Source of the DNA: Malaya genurostris
Lineage: Eukaryota > Arthropoda > Insecta > Diptera > Culicidae
Direction: 5' to 3'
NCBI RefSeq assembly: GCF_030247185.1
Contig: NC_080571.1
Location: forward strand, 7,003,001 to 7,067,000
DNA length: 64,000 nt
Made by a program: the position numbers and the translations under genes. The notes beneath the pieces are model-generated. The model had not been told where the DNA came from. It ran no database searches and was given only the letters and a program-made list of their open reading frames with translations. Positions 33,362 to 44,984 of the stretch are shown piece after piece. The stretch's first letter is position 1, and every line of letters begins with the position of its first letter.

Positions 33362-34779
33362 TTTTGTCGTGAATACGACTTACTTTACTATGGGGCGCCT
33401 TACTTTTTTTACTTACTTTTCTTTTCTTCTGAACTAAGGAACAACTCTCCTCCCGCAAAACAGATTCATTCTAACAACATATACGATATTCTTTCAAAGT
33501 TGGATTTTAGCGAGACAAAATCCTTCTAGAATTCTTAAAATGTACAATGCTTGTCTTTTTGGAAAAACAACAACAGTATATGCCTCTAGTGACTGAGATG
33601 ATCTAAATTCGATTCTCTTATCATCGACAATCTTCGACTGCTTCTTCGTCGATATCAATATCCTCATCATAGCTGATAACTTTAAAAAAAAACATATATT
33701 CACTGAACAAATCAAACCATCTTCTAAACCTTTCTAAGGTTCCTACAAACTCTGAAAAACCAATGTCAACTGTCGAAGAAGGAAATCAAATACTCCTTGC
33801 GAACTGTGAATAAGGTGAAAATCGACAGCTTTTTCGATTTTGTGAATTCTATTGAAATCAATACCAAGATTTCAACACAAGTATTGTCAAATTTTGATGA
33901 AATTAGGGAAATCATTGGCTGGCACTTAAAAACATGAAGGCTCCTAAGAATTCTTAACAAATATTTTAAACATGTTATTTTTACCATTATGCGTACTCAT
34001 TCCGAAATTAAATAGAATTCCAGCAAAAGTATCCAAATTATCCTTATTTTCATTATGAACATTCATTGTGCTGTTATTGATGACAACTAAGAAAACTCTT
34101 ATTGATTTAAAATTTCTGTCAAACCCAAAAACCCATTGAATGAGACACCGTTGAAATAGGGTGTTAGCCCCATTTCCAATGGACTGTGTACCACTGAACC
34201 GTTGTGGGACAATAAGAAGTTTTAAAACTTGTACTGAACTTCTCGTTCAAACACAAAATTTTCATCTGTTGTATCAGGAAAATCATGATGCTGAAAATCG
34301 TTATTAAGATTAGGGCTAGTAAATTTTTGCTCGGATTTTCACTGAAACTCAAGATTTTTTTTCCGGTTTTTCCCAGTGTAACCAAATTCCCAACTTTTTC
34401 CCGGTTTTCCCGATTTTTCCGGTCACTTGCCATTCTGAAATAGACAAAGTTTGCATCGTCACTAACACATTCAATTACGACTCACGCAATGCGAAAATGA
34501 AAGTATTCCGTGCGAAATAAGGTAACCTTTATTTTAATTATAAAGAACTATCTGGTTATTTCATAACATTTAATTGTGTTTCAGAATGTTTAATGTAACT
34601 AATCTGAACTTTAGTTTAGGTGCATTGTTTCAGATTCTAGTAGTGAAAAAGTCGAATGCTTGCATAATTCATACAGTTGATCAACTAATTGAAATTCGGA
34701 AGTGTTAAGGAACATACCAGTTGTTTTCGTATTCACGACATCCAGTTTTGTCTCTGACATCACCCACCCGCCTTTTTTT
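33362..34779 (+). repeat. H2B-like repeat family, copy B (different interior)
   Basis: The 5' 40 bases (TTTTGTCGTGAATACGACTT to GGGGCGCC) and the last ~330 bases (from about 34445, including GGAAGTGTTAAGGAACAT and TCGTATTCACGACATCC) match copies A and C. The interior, 33410-34440, does not: it lacks the promoter block and the H2B-like ORF. That implies replacement of the middle or a related subfamily. Confidence 0.7.
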
Positions 34780-35260
34780 ACAGTTTTTCGCCCTTTTCAG
34801 TAATGGTATAAAATTTTCAACACACTTCACCCTATATTTCCAGATCCGGAAGTCGGATCCGAATGAAATTCAGGAATTACGTATGGGACCATTGGACCTT
34901 TCATTTGAACCTAAGTTTATGAAAATCGGTCCAGCCAGGTTAGAACACATATTTTCATTTTTTGCACATGTTACCCCATAACTCTGTAACCGGAAGTTCG
35001 ATCGAAATAATACTCAGCAATTTTATATGGGACCACAAGACCTTTCATTTGAATTTAAGTTTGTGAAAATCGGTTCAGCCATCTCCGAGAAAAGTTAGTG
35101 CAAAAAAACGTTACATACACACATACGCACACATACACACACAGACATTTCGCGTACTCGACGAACTGAGTCGAATGGTATATGACACTCGGCCCTCCGG
35201 GCCTCTATTCAAAAGTCGGTTTTCACAGTGATTGCATAACCTTTCTATATGAGAAATGCA
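34780..35260 (-). repeat. Dispersed repeat with GT-rich core, inverted copy
   Basis: Repeated phrases TATGGGACCA..GGACCTTTCATTTGAA and AAAATCGGT.CAGCCA occur twice internally (34890-34950 and 35025-35085). They are followed by an (AC)n-like tract and CTCGGCCCTCCGGGCCTCTA near 35190-35210. It is the mirror of 16950-17420. Confidence 0.7.
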
Positions 35261-35527
35261 AAACAGTAAGGGAGTAATATAAACGAAACAGAATCTAACT
35301 CTCGCGTAATTTTATCTTACTGCATTAAAACTAGTATAACCCATATTTCATTACTCCTGTCAGTAGGGAACTCTACACTTTTCTCAGAATCTGAGTCCCG
35401 AAACGATTATTTTTTAAATCAATTCGTATCGCTTTCGACCAAGTGATCGAGATTTTTACAATGTGCTACTAGATTTCGATTAATTCGTCAAATCTGCACT
35501 CGGGAAAAAATAAAACTTTTTGAATTA

Positions 35528-36819
35528 AAGACTATTTAAGAAAGTATGAACGCACTTTGATTTCGCTGTAAATAATTCACAATCAAATTTTATTCGATAT
35601 ACTGATAATATTAGACTACAACAACAGAATATTATTCTCAACATTTGCTACTTAGCCATTGTAGACTAGCTGGCGCACCTTCTTGCGAACGTTCCTCATT
35701 AAATTCCGTACAGACTTCTTGCCGACAAGTTTTGACACTTTTTTGCAATTTTTTTCGAACTGTTGAATGGTTTCGTCTGCCGAGACATGTTTTCTTAAGA
35801 CATGCCTTCGTTAATGCCCAAAATTAATCAATTGGTCGAAGTTGTGGGCAATTTGGTGGATTCATGTCATTTGGGACGAAAGTGACATTTTTGGTAGTAT
35901 ACCATTCTACCGTTGATTTCGAGTAGTGGCAAGAAGCAAGATCTCGCCAGAAGACAACAGGATCCTTGTGGCTTCGAATCATGGGTAGAAGTCGTTTTTG
36001 TGAACATTCCTTGATGTATATTTCACTGTTCATTGAAACAGTGGTGATGAAGGGTTTCGAAATCTTACCGCAGCTACAAATTGCTTTCCAGACCATAGCT
36101 TTCTTACCAAATTTTTCGACTTCTATCGATGTCTCGGACTGGTTTAACACTTTCCCTTCTCGCACCGTATAATATTGTGGTTCCGGCCAGGATTTATAAT
36201 CGAGTTTCACGTAGGTTTCGTCGTCCATGATTATGCAGTTCAAATTTCCAGCAAGAATCGTATTGTACAGCTTTCGAACGCTCGACCTGATCGATGCTTC
36301 TTGTTTCGGACTACGTTTTGGTTGTTTCTGCTTCTTATAGGTTCGAAGATTCAAACGTTCTTTGGCACGAAGAACATTTGACTTCAAAGTGCCCACTTTT
36401 TTGGCCACATCCCGAACTGAAACCTCCTTCTTTTGCTCGAACGCCTTCAATATACGTTTATCCAACTGAGGGTTAGCAGGACCTTTTTTTCGACCCGTTT
36501 TCGGTTTATCCTCAAAAGTGTTATCCTCACCGAACTTCCTGATTGCATTTCGCACGGCTTTTTCACTTACTCCTTTCATTTTTGCTATCTTTCTCAGTGA
36601 CAGTCCGCGCTCTGTGCACCATTTGTACACAATTTTTCGACGTTGTTCTGCTGAAAGTCCACGCATTTCGAAACAAACTAATGAAAACGAATAAACAACT
36701 GCACAAGTGGTTAGAGAAGAGTGTAAACAACAGGACGCAGCCATAAAAATTGACAGATTCTGAACCATTGCGAAATGGCAGCGGTTTTTGGTTGCGTCCA
36801 TACTTTCTGGGACACTCTT
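35528..36819 (-). mobile_element. ITmD37E (Tc1/mariner superfamily) element with TIRs
   Basis: The right end read inward is AAGAGTGTCCCAGAAAGTAT then GGACGCAA; the left end is AAGACTATTTAAGAAAGTAT then GAACGCA. The left outer part has diverged. TA dinucleotides lie outside both (35526-35527, 36820-36821). The 1292-bp size fits a full-length mariner-superfamily element with a single gene. Confidence 0.85.
35824..36666 (-). pseudogene. ITmD37E transposase, nearly complete but interrupted at the catalytic triad
   Basis: The ORF opens upstream at 36801, within the TIR, but the family start is likely MRGLSAEQRRK at 36666. Residues 1-60 form a helix-turn-helix (LSLRKIAKMKGVSEKAVRN), followed by a GRKKGPANP linker. 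The catalytic motifs are IIMDDETYVKLD (~146-156), WRDLASCHYS (D242) and CPQLRPI followed by residue 280. Exactly 37 residues separate the last two acidic positions, the DD37E signature. Here the third residue is D instead of E and the next codon is TAA. About 55 further codons remain readable to ~35650 (FWALTKACLKK onward), with a probable one-base gain in an A-run near 35750. It is the best preserved transposase in the window. Confidence 0.9.
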
Positions 36820-36829
36820 TAAAATGTTC

Positions 36830-37133
36830 AGATTACACCAGATTTCGACGTTTCGTGCATTTGTAAGACATTCTCATAAAGAAATTCCAAAGTCGATTTT
36901 CACAAAAAAGTCCCATACTCGATTTTCATCAATAAAATTTTTTAGATTACACCAGATCTGGACGTTTCACTCATTTCTGAGACATTTGGCATCAACAAAA
37001 TTGTTTTTCTTCAGTTTTGACTTTTTTACGCGAATATCCAATGTTACGCGGATTTCCGAAGTTACGCGGTTTTTTTAGTGTGCGGTTTTTTTACGCGGTA
37101 CGAATCTCTTGCGTAAAATGAGACCTCAGTGCA
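36830..37133. mobile_element. Degraded TTACGC-type MITE and associated repeat
   Basis: TTACGCG units in 37020-37110 and the end GAGACCTCAGTG resemble the MITE at 45581-45773. The upstream GATTACACCAGAT(C/T)T..GACGTTTC(A/G) phrase occurs twice (36832 and 36945), a ~113-bp tandem duplication related to the 44985-45050 text. Confidence 0.55.
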
Positions 37134-39007
37134 CAGTGGTCCGAAACGGAAAAATAATATAGTAGTTAAATATTAGTGTTTTGTAGTTGGTGTCTTCACA
37201 AAAGTTGTTTTTAATCAAATGGCGCTCCTTTTGATGAAAAAAGTTACTAGGGTGGTCCTAATTTAGATTGAAATCTGAAATCTAACTTTCTTAATTGAAC
37301 ACAAAAACGATTTTGTATTACAATAAAGTTGTAGGAAATTTTATTGTCAGCAACTTTGTTGAAAAAAGCACCTCTCTAGCTCTTCATTTGATCGAGTTAC
37401 ATCAATTTTCCGTAGCAAAAGTAGGGTGGCTCCAGAAAAATAACTTTTTATATTCTAACTTTTTTGTGAAACGTTCCACCGAAAAGTTGTCTTTAAAAGA
37501 GTTATTGAACTAATCATTGTGCACAATTTTGCTCAACCAAGCTTTTTCATATGAGCTACCAGTACAATGTTGTGATTGTTTTTTTTATCCAAAACTAGTC
37601 AAGCTTCAAATATCAATATTTATTAGATGCCAGATCGATAAAAATGTATCCTAAGCGGTTCCTGAAAGGTCATAATATAAGTAAAAATTTAAGAGAAAAT
37701 GTGTTATTTTTTTAACTAATTGAAATTAGATTTAAAAATACCTTCAAAAAACTCAAAATCATTGCATAACTCTTAAACGCCTTAACGTATCAACATACAT
37801 ACTTCAGCAAAATAATAGTATCAAATTAGTTCTACAAATATTCCATACATTGTCCTTTCGAGAAATGAGACACAAAAAAACTACAGCCGAAAATAGATTG
37901 CAGAAAAATTTTAATTCATTTATTACCAAAATAATTACTTCAATTGAGTTTGAGCAACTGAGGATTAGAGATACTTTCTAATATGGTTTTTCCGAACTAG
38001 TTGGCCATGATAAATTTATGAACAGAAATTTTCATGATCTCGACAGCCATTCCAACAAGTTAGTGCAATTTAGTAAAATGCAAATATTTTTATCCACATC
38101 GTGCCAAGACGCCTATGACACTGGCCCTTCTTTCTCATCCACTTGTGTACCGAATAGCCTGGAAAAGCCGGAAAACGACGTACAATGAGTTTTGGTTCGA
38201 ATAAATACATTCTACTCATTTTAACAAATAATGAATTACACGGGTTTCAGGAAGTGCTTTGACTTACAAAAAATCTATTTTCGGCTATAGTTTTTTGTGT
38301 CTCATTTCTCGAAAGGACAATGTATGGAATATTTGTAGAACTAATTTGATACTATTATGTTGCTGAAGAAAGTATGTTGATACGTTAAGGCGTTTAAGAG
38401 TTATGCAATGATTTTGAGTTTTTTGAAGGTATTTTTAAATCTAATTTCAATTAGTTAAAAAAATACCAACCTTAGGATACATTTTTATCGATCTGGCATC
38501 TAATGAATATTGATATTTGAAGCTTGACTAGTATTTGATGAAAAAACAATCATAGCTTTTTACTGGTAGCTCATATGAAAAAGCTTGGTTGAGCAAAATT
38601 GTGCGCAATAATTAGTTCAATAACTCTTTTAAAGACAACTTTTCGGTGGAACGTTTCACAAAAAGCTTAGAATATAAAAAGTGATTTTTCTGGAACCACC
38701 CTACTTTTACTAGGGAAAATTGATGTTACTCGATCAAATGAAGAGCTAGAGAGGTGCTTTTTTCAACAAAGTTTCTCGCAATAAAATTTCCTACAACTTT
38801 ATTGTACTACAAAATCGTTTTTGAGTTCAATCAAGAAAGTTAGATTTCAGATTTCAATCTAAATGAGGACCACCCTAGTAACTTTTTTCATCAAAAGGAG
38901 CGCCATTTGATTACAAACAACTTTTGTGAAAACACCAACTACAAAAAACTAATATTTAATAGTGAAAACATTTTTGTCACGCTAATTTCCCGTTTCAGAC
39001 CATACTG
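37134..39007. mobile_element. Long-arm foldback element (~750-bp arms)
   Basis: The start CAGTGGTCCGAAACGG and end CCGTTTCAGACCATACTG are imperfect inverted ends. The arms (~37150-37900 and ~38265-38965) stay complementary over most of their length, e.g. CTAACTTTCTTAATTGAACA versus TGAGTTCAATCAAGAAAGTTAG, with small indels. A ~365-bp spacer separates them. No transposase is encoded and no clean TSD was seen. Confidence 0.85.
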
Positions 39008-39024
39008 CAGTGTAGGATAAAGTG

Positions 39025-39716
39025 TTATAATATGCCCCCCTTAAGAAAACATTGAGATATTTCCAAGTGTATTGATATATTTTCCTCGAGAATGTAAGTA
39101 TTCCATTGCAATACGGATGAGGAACATAATTTTCAATGACTCCAAGAGAAAAGATGAGAATTGATTGATATAAACACATTTTCCAAAACGGCCACATTCT
39201 TAGTTTTTTTCGCTCGCCTCTGACATACTGCCCCAGCAGCCGGAAAATATGTCTCACAACAAATCAGTGGCATGACACACAACAAAAGACATTTTATCCC
39301 ACAACAATGATGCATTAGGCTTCTTGAAATGTCCATAAAGTTACTGTTTTGAGATAATCAGCATGTCAAAGAAATGGCGGATAAAACATCTATTTAGTCG
39401 AAGCAAAACTTTACATCGAAAAGCTGCCAAATGAAATTTTTAGTTTTTTCATACTTTCCTGCAAACGACAACCACCAAACTTGCATAGCAGAAAGATCCT
39501 AGGAAAAGATAGTGTTAATGATAAAACTTTGGTTCAGAATAGTCTTCAATGCTTAAGAAAGGAAAGGGGCCATTTTGGCTAGCAGGGACGCTTTATAAGA
39601 CTTTCCCCTATTACTATGTTGCTTTGGTTATTCGACTTCAGATATTTCTGCGCTGCGCAGCGCAAATCATGATTTCTAAAAGGCTATCTCGAAAGTACTC
39701 TTCACCGACACTTTTT
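39025..39716. other. No gene recognised
   Basis: ORFs up to 91 codons lack motifs; the 107-codon ORF at 39549-39872 runs into the SINE that follows. Confidence 0.4.
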
Positions 39717-39840
39717 TGTTTCAATTATAGAGGTTTTAACCTTAAGGTCATTCGCCACTTCGGACCAGAAAACTTACTAACCCTATGTGCGGGGTTGGGA
39801 ATCGAAACCCAGGTGTGCTGCTTGAAAGCCATCGATCCAA
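39717..39840 (-). mobile_element. tRNA-Glu-like SINE, minus copy
   Basis: The minus strand reads GATGGCTTTCAAGCAGC (anticodon-arm-like with TTC), GGGTTTCGATTCCC (B-box) and AAGTGGCGAATGACCTTAAG (body), as in the 8131 copy. Confidence 0.7.
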
Positions 39841-39954
39841 ACAAAAAAAAACTAATATCTGTTCAGCTGTAAACTTGTATGTTTTTACATTTTTATTTAT
39901 GATTTCTGGTCAGCTAATGATTTTCAGTTTTTCGGTATTTAACGATATAAAAAT

Positions 39955-40158
39955 TAACTAGAGATTATAAGAGGAGAAAGTATATGAAAAGTATAGAGAC
40001 ATAGTACTCAAAGAAGAGCAAAGAAGACAAGACCTGTTAAAAGTCTAGTTACGAGAAACCTTCTGCTTATCTAAACGGTATCGCATCCTTGTTCCTCCTT
40101 GAGTACTATGGCTCTATAGTTTTCATATTCTTTCTTCTCTTATAATATCATCTAGTTA
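39955..40158. mobile_element. Short inverted-repeat MITE
   Basis: AACTAGAGATTATAAGAGGA to GTACTCAA (39957-40010) is mirrored by TTGAGTACTATGG to ATATCATCTAGTT (40098-40157), ~55-bp arms with a few mismatches and a ~90-bp centre. Confidence 0.75.
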
Positions 40159-40379
40159 GTATATTTTTACCGTATGCCCGAATTCTCTACAGAGAAACAT
40201 GATCTCCTGCTCAGTTTCAGCTTTAAAAAATAGGTATAACGAAAGCCCAGCAACATGGGGAGGACATACCTCATAACGGAATGCTGACAAAAAGTTATTT
40301 TTCTTTGAACAATTATCGCTTTCGAGATTTGGTAAAGAGTCTACTAATACGATGTGAAGTAATGAAACCATTGGTTATT

Positions 40380-43300
40380 AATAACTTCGAGAGGTTAGCC
40401 CATCTTCAATCCTACACTAATCAATGGTAGTATATTTGAACCACATATCACAGTATATCGATTCACTTATTCTGAATTGAAATGATTAAGCCTTTGAATT
40501 TGAATTTTTGCGTGTAGTGACATACTAGTTGTAACTTCTCATACATAAAACTTAGTTTATTACTTCATAAAGACAATTTAATGACTGTCCATTTTCTGCT
40601 TGAAACCACTTTCTTGAGATCTGTCAATAGTTATCAAATTTAATTTCATTTCAAAAGATTTTGTAAAACAAACAGACTTGGTAACATTTGTGACAATACT
40701 AATAAAACATATGCTTAAAAAATTCTTTTTTTAAAGCAAATAGCGATTTGAAACACATAGGTAATTTTAGTAATTGTGAACAAGCGAGGAAAGCACGATG
40801 AGTAAGTACGCTAGACGACATTTCACGCAACTCACCTGGCCTCAATTCTCAACCCGGCTAATTGTTTTTTTGACTATCGAAACGAATATTCACAAATCGA
40901 ACTCAACTATAATCCTAACAATAAAACTGTATTTTCGTACTCTCTTTAGCTGCGATTCATAGTTCAAGAATGATGTTCTGCTTTCTACAAGAAAAGTAGA
41001 TAGTACATCATCATTATGATGATTGTCCTCCAGCAATCAAAACTGTTACCCTATTGCATTCTTGCCTTTTCCACCCCGAAAATAAGAAACGAAAATTTCA
41101 CAAACGAATTGAGCTGTTCCACCAGTCCGCCCACGCCTCCCAGCCCACAGACTTCGGTGGGAGCAGATTGTCGAATAAATGTAACACTCATAGCGAGCCC
41201 ACTTTCGTTCAAATCAGAAGACGGCGGAGACTTCAAAGTCCCCGAAGGAGAACACTGGCCGCACTCATTGATGAACCGGAATCATTGATCAGCACTCTCG
41301 CCAGTTTTGTTCATTAGTGTTTGCCTTCGAGTGCCACCCTTTGGACTCAATCGAAACGAACGGTACGGAGAGTGTGGAAGGAAAATTTGCTACGCAGCAA
41401 ATCACAAGGTGCCCTCCATTAATTTGCAGCACTTTCGTGTGAACGAGCTTGGCTACTCTCTAATCTAGCACTACGCTATGTGTCGGTAGCACAGGCATCA
41501 TATTGCCATCCTGCCCCATCCTGCTTTCAATGGTTGATTGTTTTCCTCTTCCGGTACATGTGTCCTATAAGGATCCACTGTACAACCATGGATACTTCAG
41601 CAGTAGTAGAAGAGTTCGGATTTGATTCGAGTTGATTGAAATAGGAACCATCCGGATCAAGTTTCGAAACATTCAGACGTTCTTCCTTCTCGCTCTATCT
41701 CTCCCTTTCTCTTCCATGCTGTGCTCGATAGTAAGACCACCATAGGCACTGGTTGGTTATAGCTGTAGCATTATCTGCTGTAATTGATGAGAGCGATTCA
41801 CGGAACTCAGAATCGCAGGTGCTAGAGGGAGAATTCCCATCGATACAGTCTGCTTGAAGCGAAACAGTTTCCAATGGAAATCAATAACATCGAGTGAAAT
41901 TATTCCGAGTCAGTTAATGCGCAATGTGCGATTGGATGTGGAGTTTAATCACTCGAAAGTTCCGTAGATCCGTTTGGGAAGCGCTGATGAAGCCTGCCTC
42001 AACAAGCTTCACTGTGACAAATGATCTTGAGGCAATCGGAACTCGTCGTCGCTGGGTGAGCTGATTGGGGATGGAAGCTTGATACAATCGTACGATGTAT
42101 GGAGTTGTCTCGTTTTAATGTTTCAATCTGTTTGCCGGCGAGAAAGTCTTGCCTAATGGGACGAATTACAACGGAAATATGGGTGAATTATGATGTAGCA
42201 ATCAAGTTAATTTATCGAGTAGCAAGGATCAATCGACTTTGTAGGAGTGCCACATGGTAGCTGTTTCCGTGACAAATAACTGAACGGGTTTCTGTGGTGA
42301 ATTTTAATCGTTCGTAAAATTTGATACATAAATAGACCTTCTCGCTTTGCTGGAATGCTTTCCATGCAAATTATGTTTTTGTAGCATTGAATCGAATCTC
42401 GTTTGAATTGTTAAATTTTCACATAACGACACGTCTTTTCCATTACGATTGTAATTTTTGTTAACCAGACTCCCACATCAATTTCTACGAATTTCATCTA
42501 CTGTTTGAGTAAACACTCCATCGGCTAAGGTCACAGAACATTATTAGACAAACCACACAATCACTTCGTTACAAACTTCTTAACCCTTCGTTCGCCACAT
42601 TCCTCCTTTGCAACGGATTTCACTCCAACTCCAGCCCACACAAAGAAGTGCTCTCATTAATTCGCACATAATTACAATCGACAAAGTTTTCCGGGGGAAG
42701 TGTTTTTCTTTACCGGCTGGTGCGTGCGTCAATGTTGGTGACATGCGGTGTCAAATGTTGATGCCATCGGAACGTTTCGCCGTCTGCTCCAGTTTGACCC
42801 GCATCGATGATGATTATAATGATAATGGGAGTGAATGATCCTAATCGATGGCAGCTGTTGCATGCCCTGGATGAATTTCGCCTGTCCTCTTGGTATTTAG
42901 CTGCCATTGGAATATATGCCAGGAGGAACGTTACTATTCCGTGTTCGTTTTGGAATGCTGAATCATTACACACAAGCTACGATTTTTTGTCATATTCTGA
43001 GATTTCTTTTAGATTAAACAGGAGAGGAGTTTTGTCCCATTCTGAAAATGAACGAATAACTGTTGAAATAATTAGGAAAATGTTGTGAAACAATACAGTA
43101 CTATTTAACCTATTATCATCAGACCAGATAGCCCGAACAAAAGTTTCGGAATGTCATAATAACCGATCTTATAGCTAGATGAAATTCCAATCAGGTGTCT
43201 GTTCCAAGAATATTATTAAGACTGGCATCCTTTCTATGCGAATGGGTGACAAAGTTCCACTCTCTTTGTTGGTCAGAGTCCGTTTTTGAGATGAGGTCAG

Positions 43301-43380
43301 CTAGCAGGTAGTGATACTGTAAAAACATAAACCACGCATATGCTCAGCACTATTTAACCGTGTTGATTTTGAAGTGTATT
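40380..43380. other. Low-repeat island, no confident gene
   Basis: GC is higher at 41.0-42.9 kb. ORFs reach 93 codons on both strands without domains, and no transposon termini were seen. It may be a 5' UTR, intron or enhancer-containing region; no exon with a signal could be defended. Confidence 0.4.
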
Positions 43381-43469
43381 AACACATCTGAAGGGTGATT
43401 TTTTAACAAAAACAAAATAAAATGAGATCGAAGCTATTGATGAAATCTTTATTGGAATCGATAGAACGA

Positions 43470-43757
43470 TCAATATAATTTCATGTTTGAAGATAAATTC
43501 ATGCAAATGTTGGCCGCAACTTCGCAACGCTGCAACTTTGGCAACATATCGACCGGTATTTCACGAATAATGCCACCGGTCCATAATCCACACCAAACAG
43601 CGACGTTTTTGGGATGCATTGGTAGCTCTTGCAATGCTTCTGGCTGGTCTACGCTCCGGATGTGACAATTTTGCTTCTTGTCGTATCCATTCAGCCAGAA
43701 ATGAGCTTCCTCGCTGAGCACAATTGTTCGATAAAAAAGTGGATCTTCCTCTAACAT
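43470..43757 (-). pseudogene. Tc1/mariner-superfamily transposase relic, internally deleted
   Basis: The 95-codon ORF contains SEEAHFWLNGYDKKQNCHIRS and NVAVWCGLWTGGII, the same central region as the 14.3-kb relic. It then jumps to a short tail REIPVDMLPKLQRCEVAANI ending at TAA. The usual QQDGAT and PLDYFLW blocks are absent, so several hundred bases were deleted in frame. The reading frame is otherwise intact, which implies either a recent deletion or mobilisation as a deletion derivative. Confidence 0.75.
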
Positions 43758-43804
43758 TGCCTCTAACCTAACGCTCGTTTGTTTACGAAAAACAGTAGAG
43801 AAAA

Positions 43805-43890
43805 AAACTACAGCAGAGAGGGAACTCGAATCCGTAGCTAGCTCCTATCCGGGTAAATTATTTTACCAATTAAACTATCCTGCATGTGAA
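43805..43890 (-). mobile_element. tRNA-like SINE (GGATAGGAGCTAGC family), copy 1
   Basis: The minus strand reads GCAGGATAGTTTAATTGGTA (A-box), CCCGGATAGGAGCTAGCTAC and GGATTCGAGTTCCC (B-box). Confidence 0.65.
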
Positions 43891-44044
43891 ACACATGAAG
43901 AAACATCCCTAATTGAACAAAAGAACCGAGCATGTTCAGCTGTGCTCGGGCGCCACGGCGTTCATTTGTAGTCATTTCTCTAATGCAATCCTTCCGCCAG
44001 TTGTTTCAGCCCTCTATTAGTCGGTTTTTTCGTGTGTTTTACAT

Positions 44045-44122
44045 GCAGGGTAGCCTAATTGGCAAAACGATTTCCCTGGATAGGAGCTAGCTACGAGTTC
44101 GAGTCCCATCTCTGCGGCAGCT
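44045..44122 (+). mobile_element. tRNA-like SINE (GGATAGGAGCTAGC family), copy 2
   Basis: GCAGGGTAGCCTAATTGGC (A-box), TTTCCCTGGATAGGAGC (anticodon-arm-like) and GAGTTCGAGTCCC (B-box) lie at tRNA spacing. The acceptor ends GCAGGG and CTCTGC pair. It is in inverted orientation to copy 1, 155 bp away. Confidence 0.65.
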
Positions 44123-44259
44123 TTCTCGTGGTTTTCATCACACAGTTGTATTCGAAAACCATTTTTCAAGTCTACAGTTATACGCCTCGACAGGACTAAA
44201 CAAATCGTTAAAAGCAAATAATTATCAAATCATTTATTTTCATAATCTCTTTTTGCCTT

Positions 44260-44361
44260 TCTCTTTAGAAAGGTATTAGAATTGCCGACTTTAGAACGGA
44301 GCCTCGGAGATCCTTAGTGTTATATACCATTCGACTCAGTTCGACGAGATCGGAAAATGTC

Positions 44362-44393
<32 letters not shown>

Positions 44394-44600
44394 TGTGTGT
44401 GCTTTTCGAAGATATTTTACCGCTCAATTTTCTCAGAGATGGCTGAACCGATTTTAACAAACTTAGGCTCGTTTGAAAGCTACTGTCGGCCGTTGATCAA
44501 GTTTGAAGATCAAATGGCTGTGACTTTTGGTTCCAGAGATATGATGGTATATGTGACGTAACCGACAAAGCACGTTGATTTTTACCGCTCTTATATATAA
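44260..44600 (+). repeat. Dispersed GT-core repeat, copy 3, with (GT)n tract
   Basis: ATATACCATTCGACTCAGTT and CGACGAGATCGGAAAATG precede a ~44-bp GT tract (44358-44401), followed by AGAGATGGCTGAACCGATTT. Confidence 0.7.
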
Positions 44601-44614
44601 GGGTGCCAATATTT

Positions 44615-44978
44615 TGGGATCACCTCTAATTTCGTAAAGCTCTAGTGCTCAAAAGTTTAAGCACCTCGAAAAAAATCCTCATGCAAAATTTGAGCTAAAT
44701 CGGGCGTGGGTAAGAAGTGCTGCCCAGCGGTCGAGATTTAGTGTTATCTCAAAAAAAATCTTTTTGAAAATATCGACATTCTGGGACTTTGATTTGATAT
44801 AATAGTCCCATAATGTCGATTTTTCAATAAAAATTTCTTTTTGAGATGATATTAAATCTCGACCGCTGGGCAGCACTTCTTACCCACGCCCGATTTAGCT
44901 CAAATTTTGCATGAGGATTTTTTTCGAGGTGCTTAAACTTTTGAGCACTAGAGCTTTACGAAATTAGAGGTGATCCCA
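44615..44978. mobile_element. Near-perfect palindromic element (~174-bp arms)
   Basis: TGGGATCACCTCTAATTTCG at 44615 is mirrored exactly at 44959-44978, and pairing continues inward to TCGACATTCTGGGACT/AGTCCCATAATGTCGA (44773-44788 and 44804-44819) with only a few mismatches. The centre is 15 bp. The opening AGGGTGCCAATATTTTGGGA is shared with the 7885 repeat. Confidence 0.9.
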
Positions 44979-44984
44979 CGTTTC

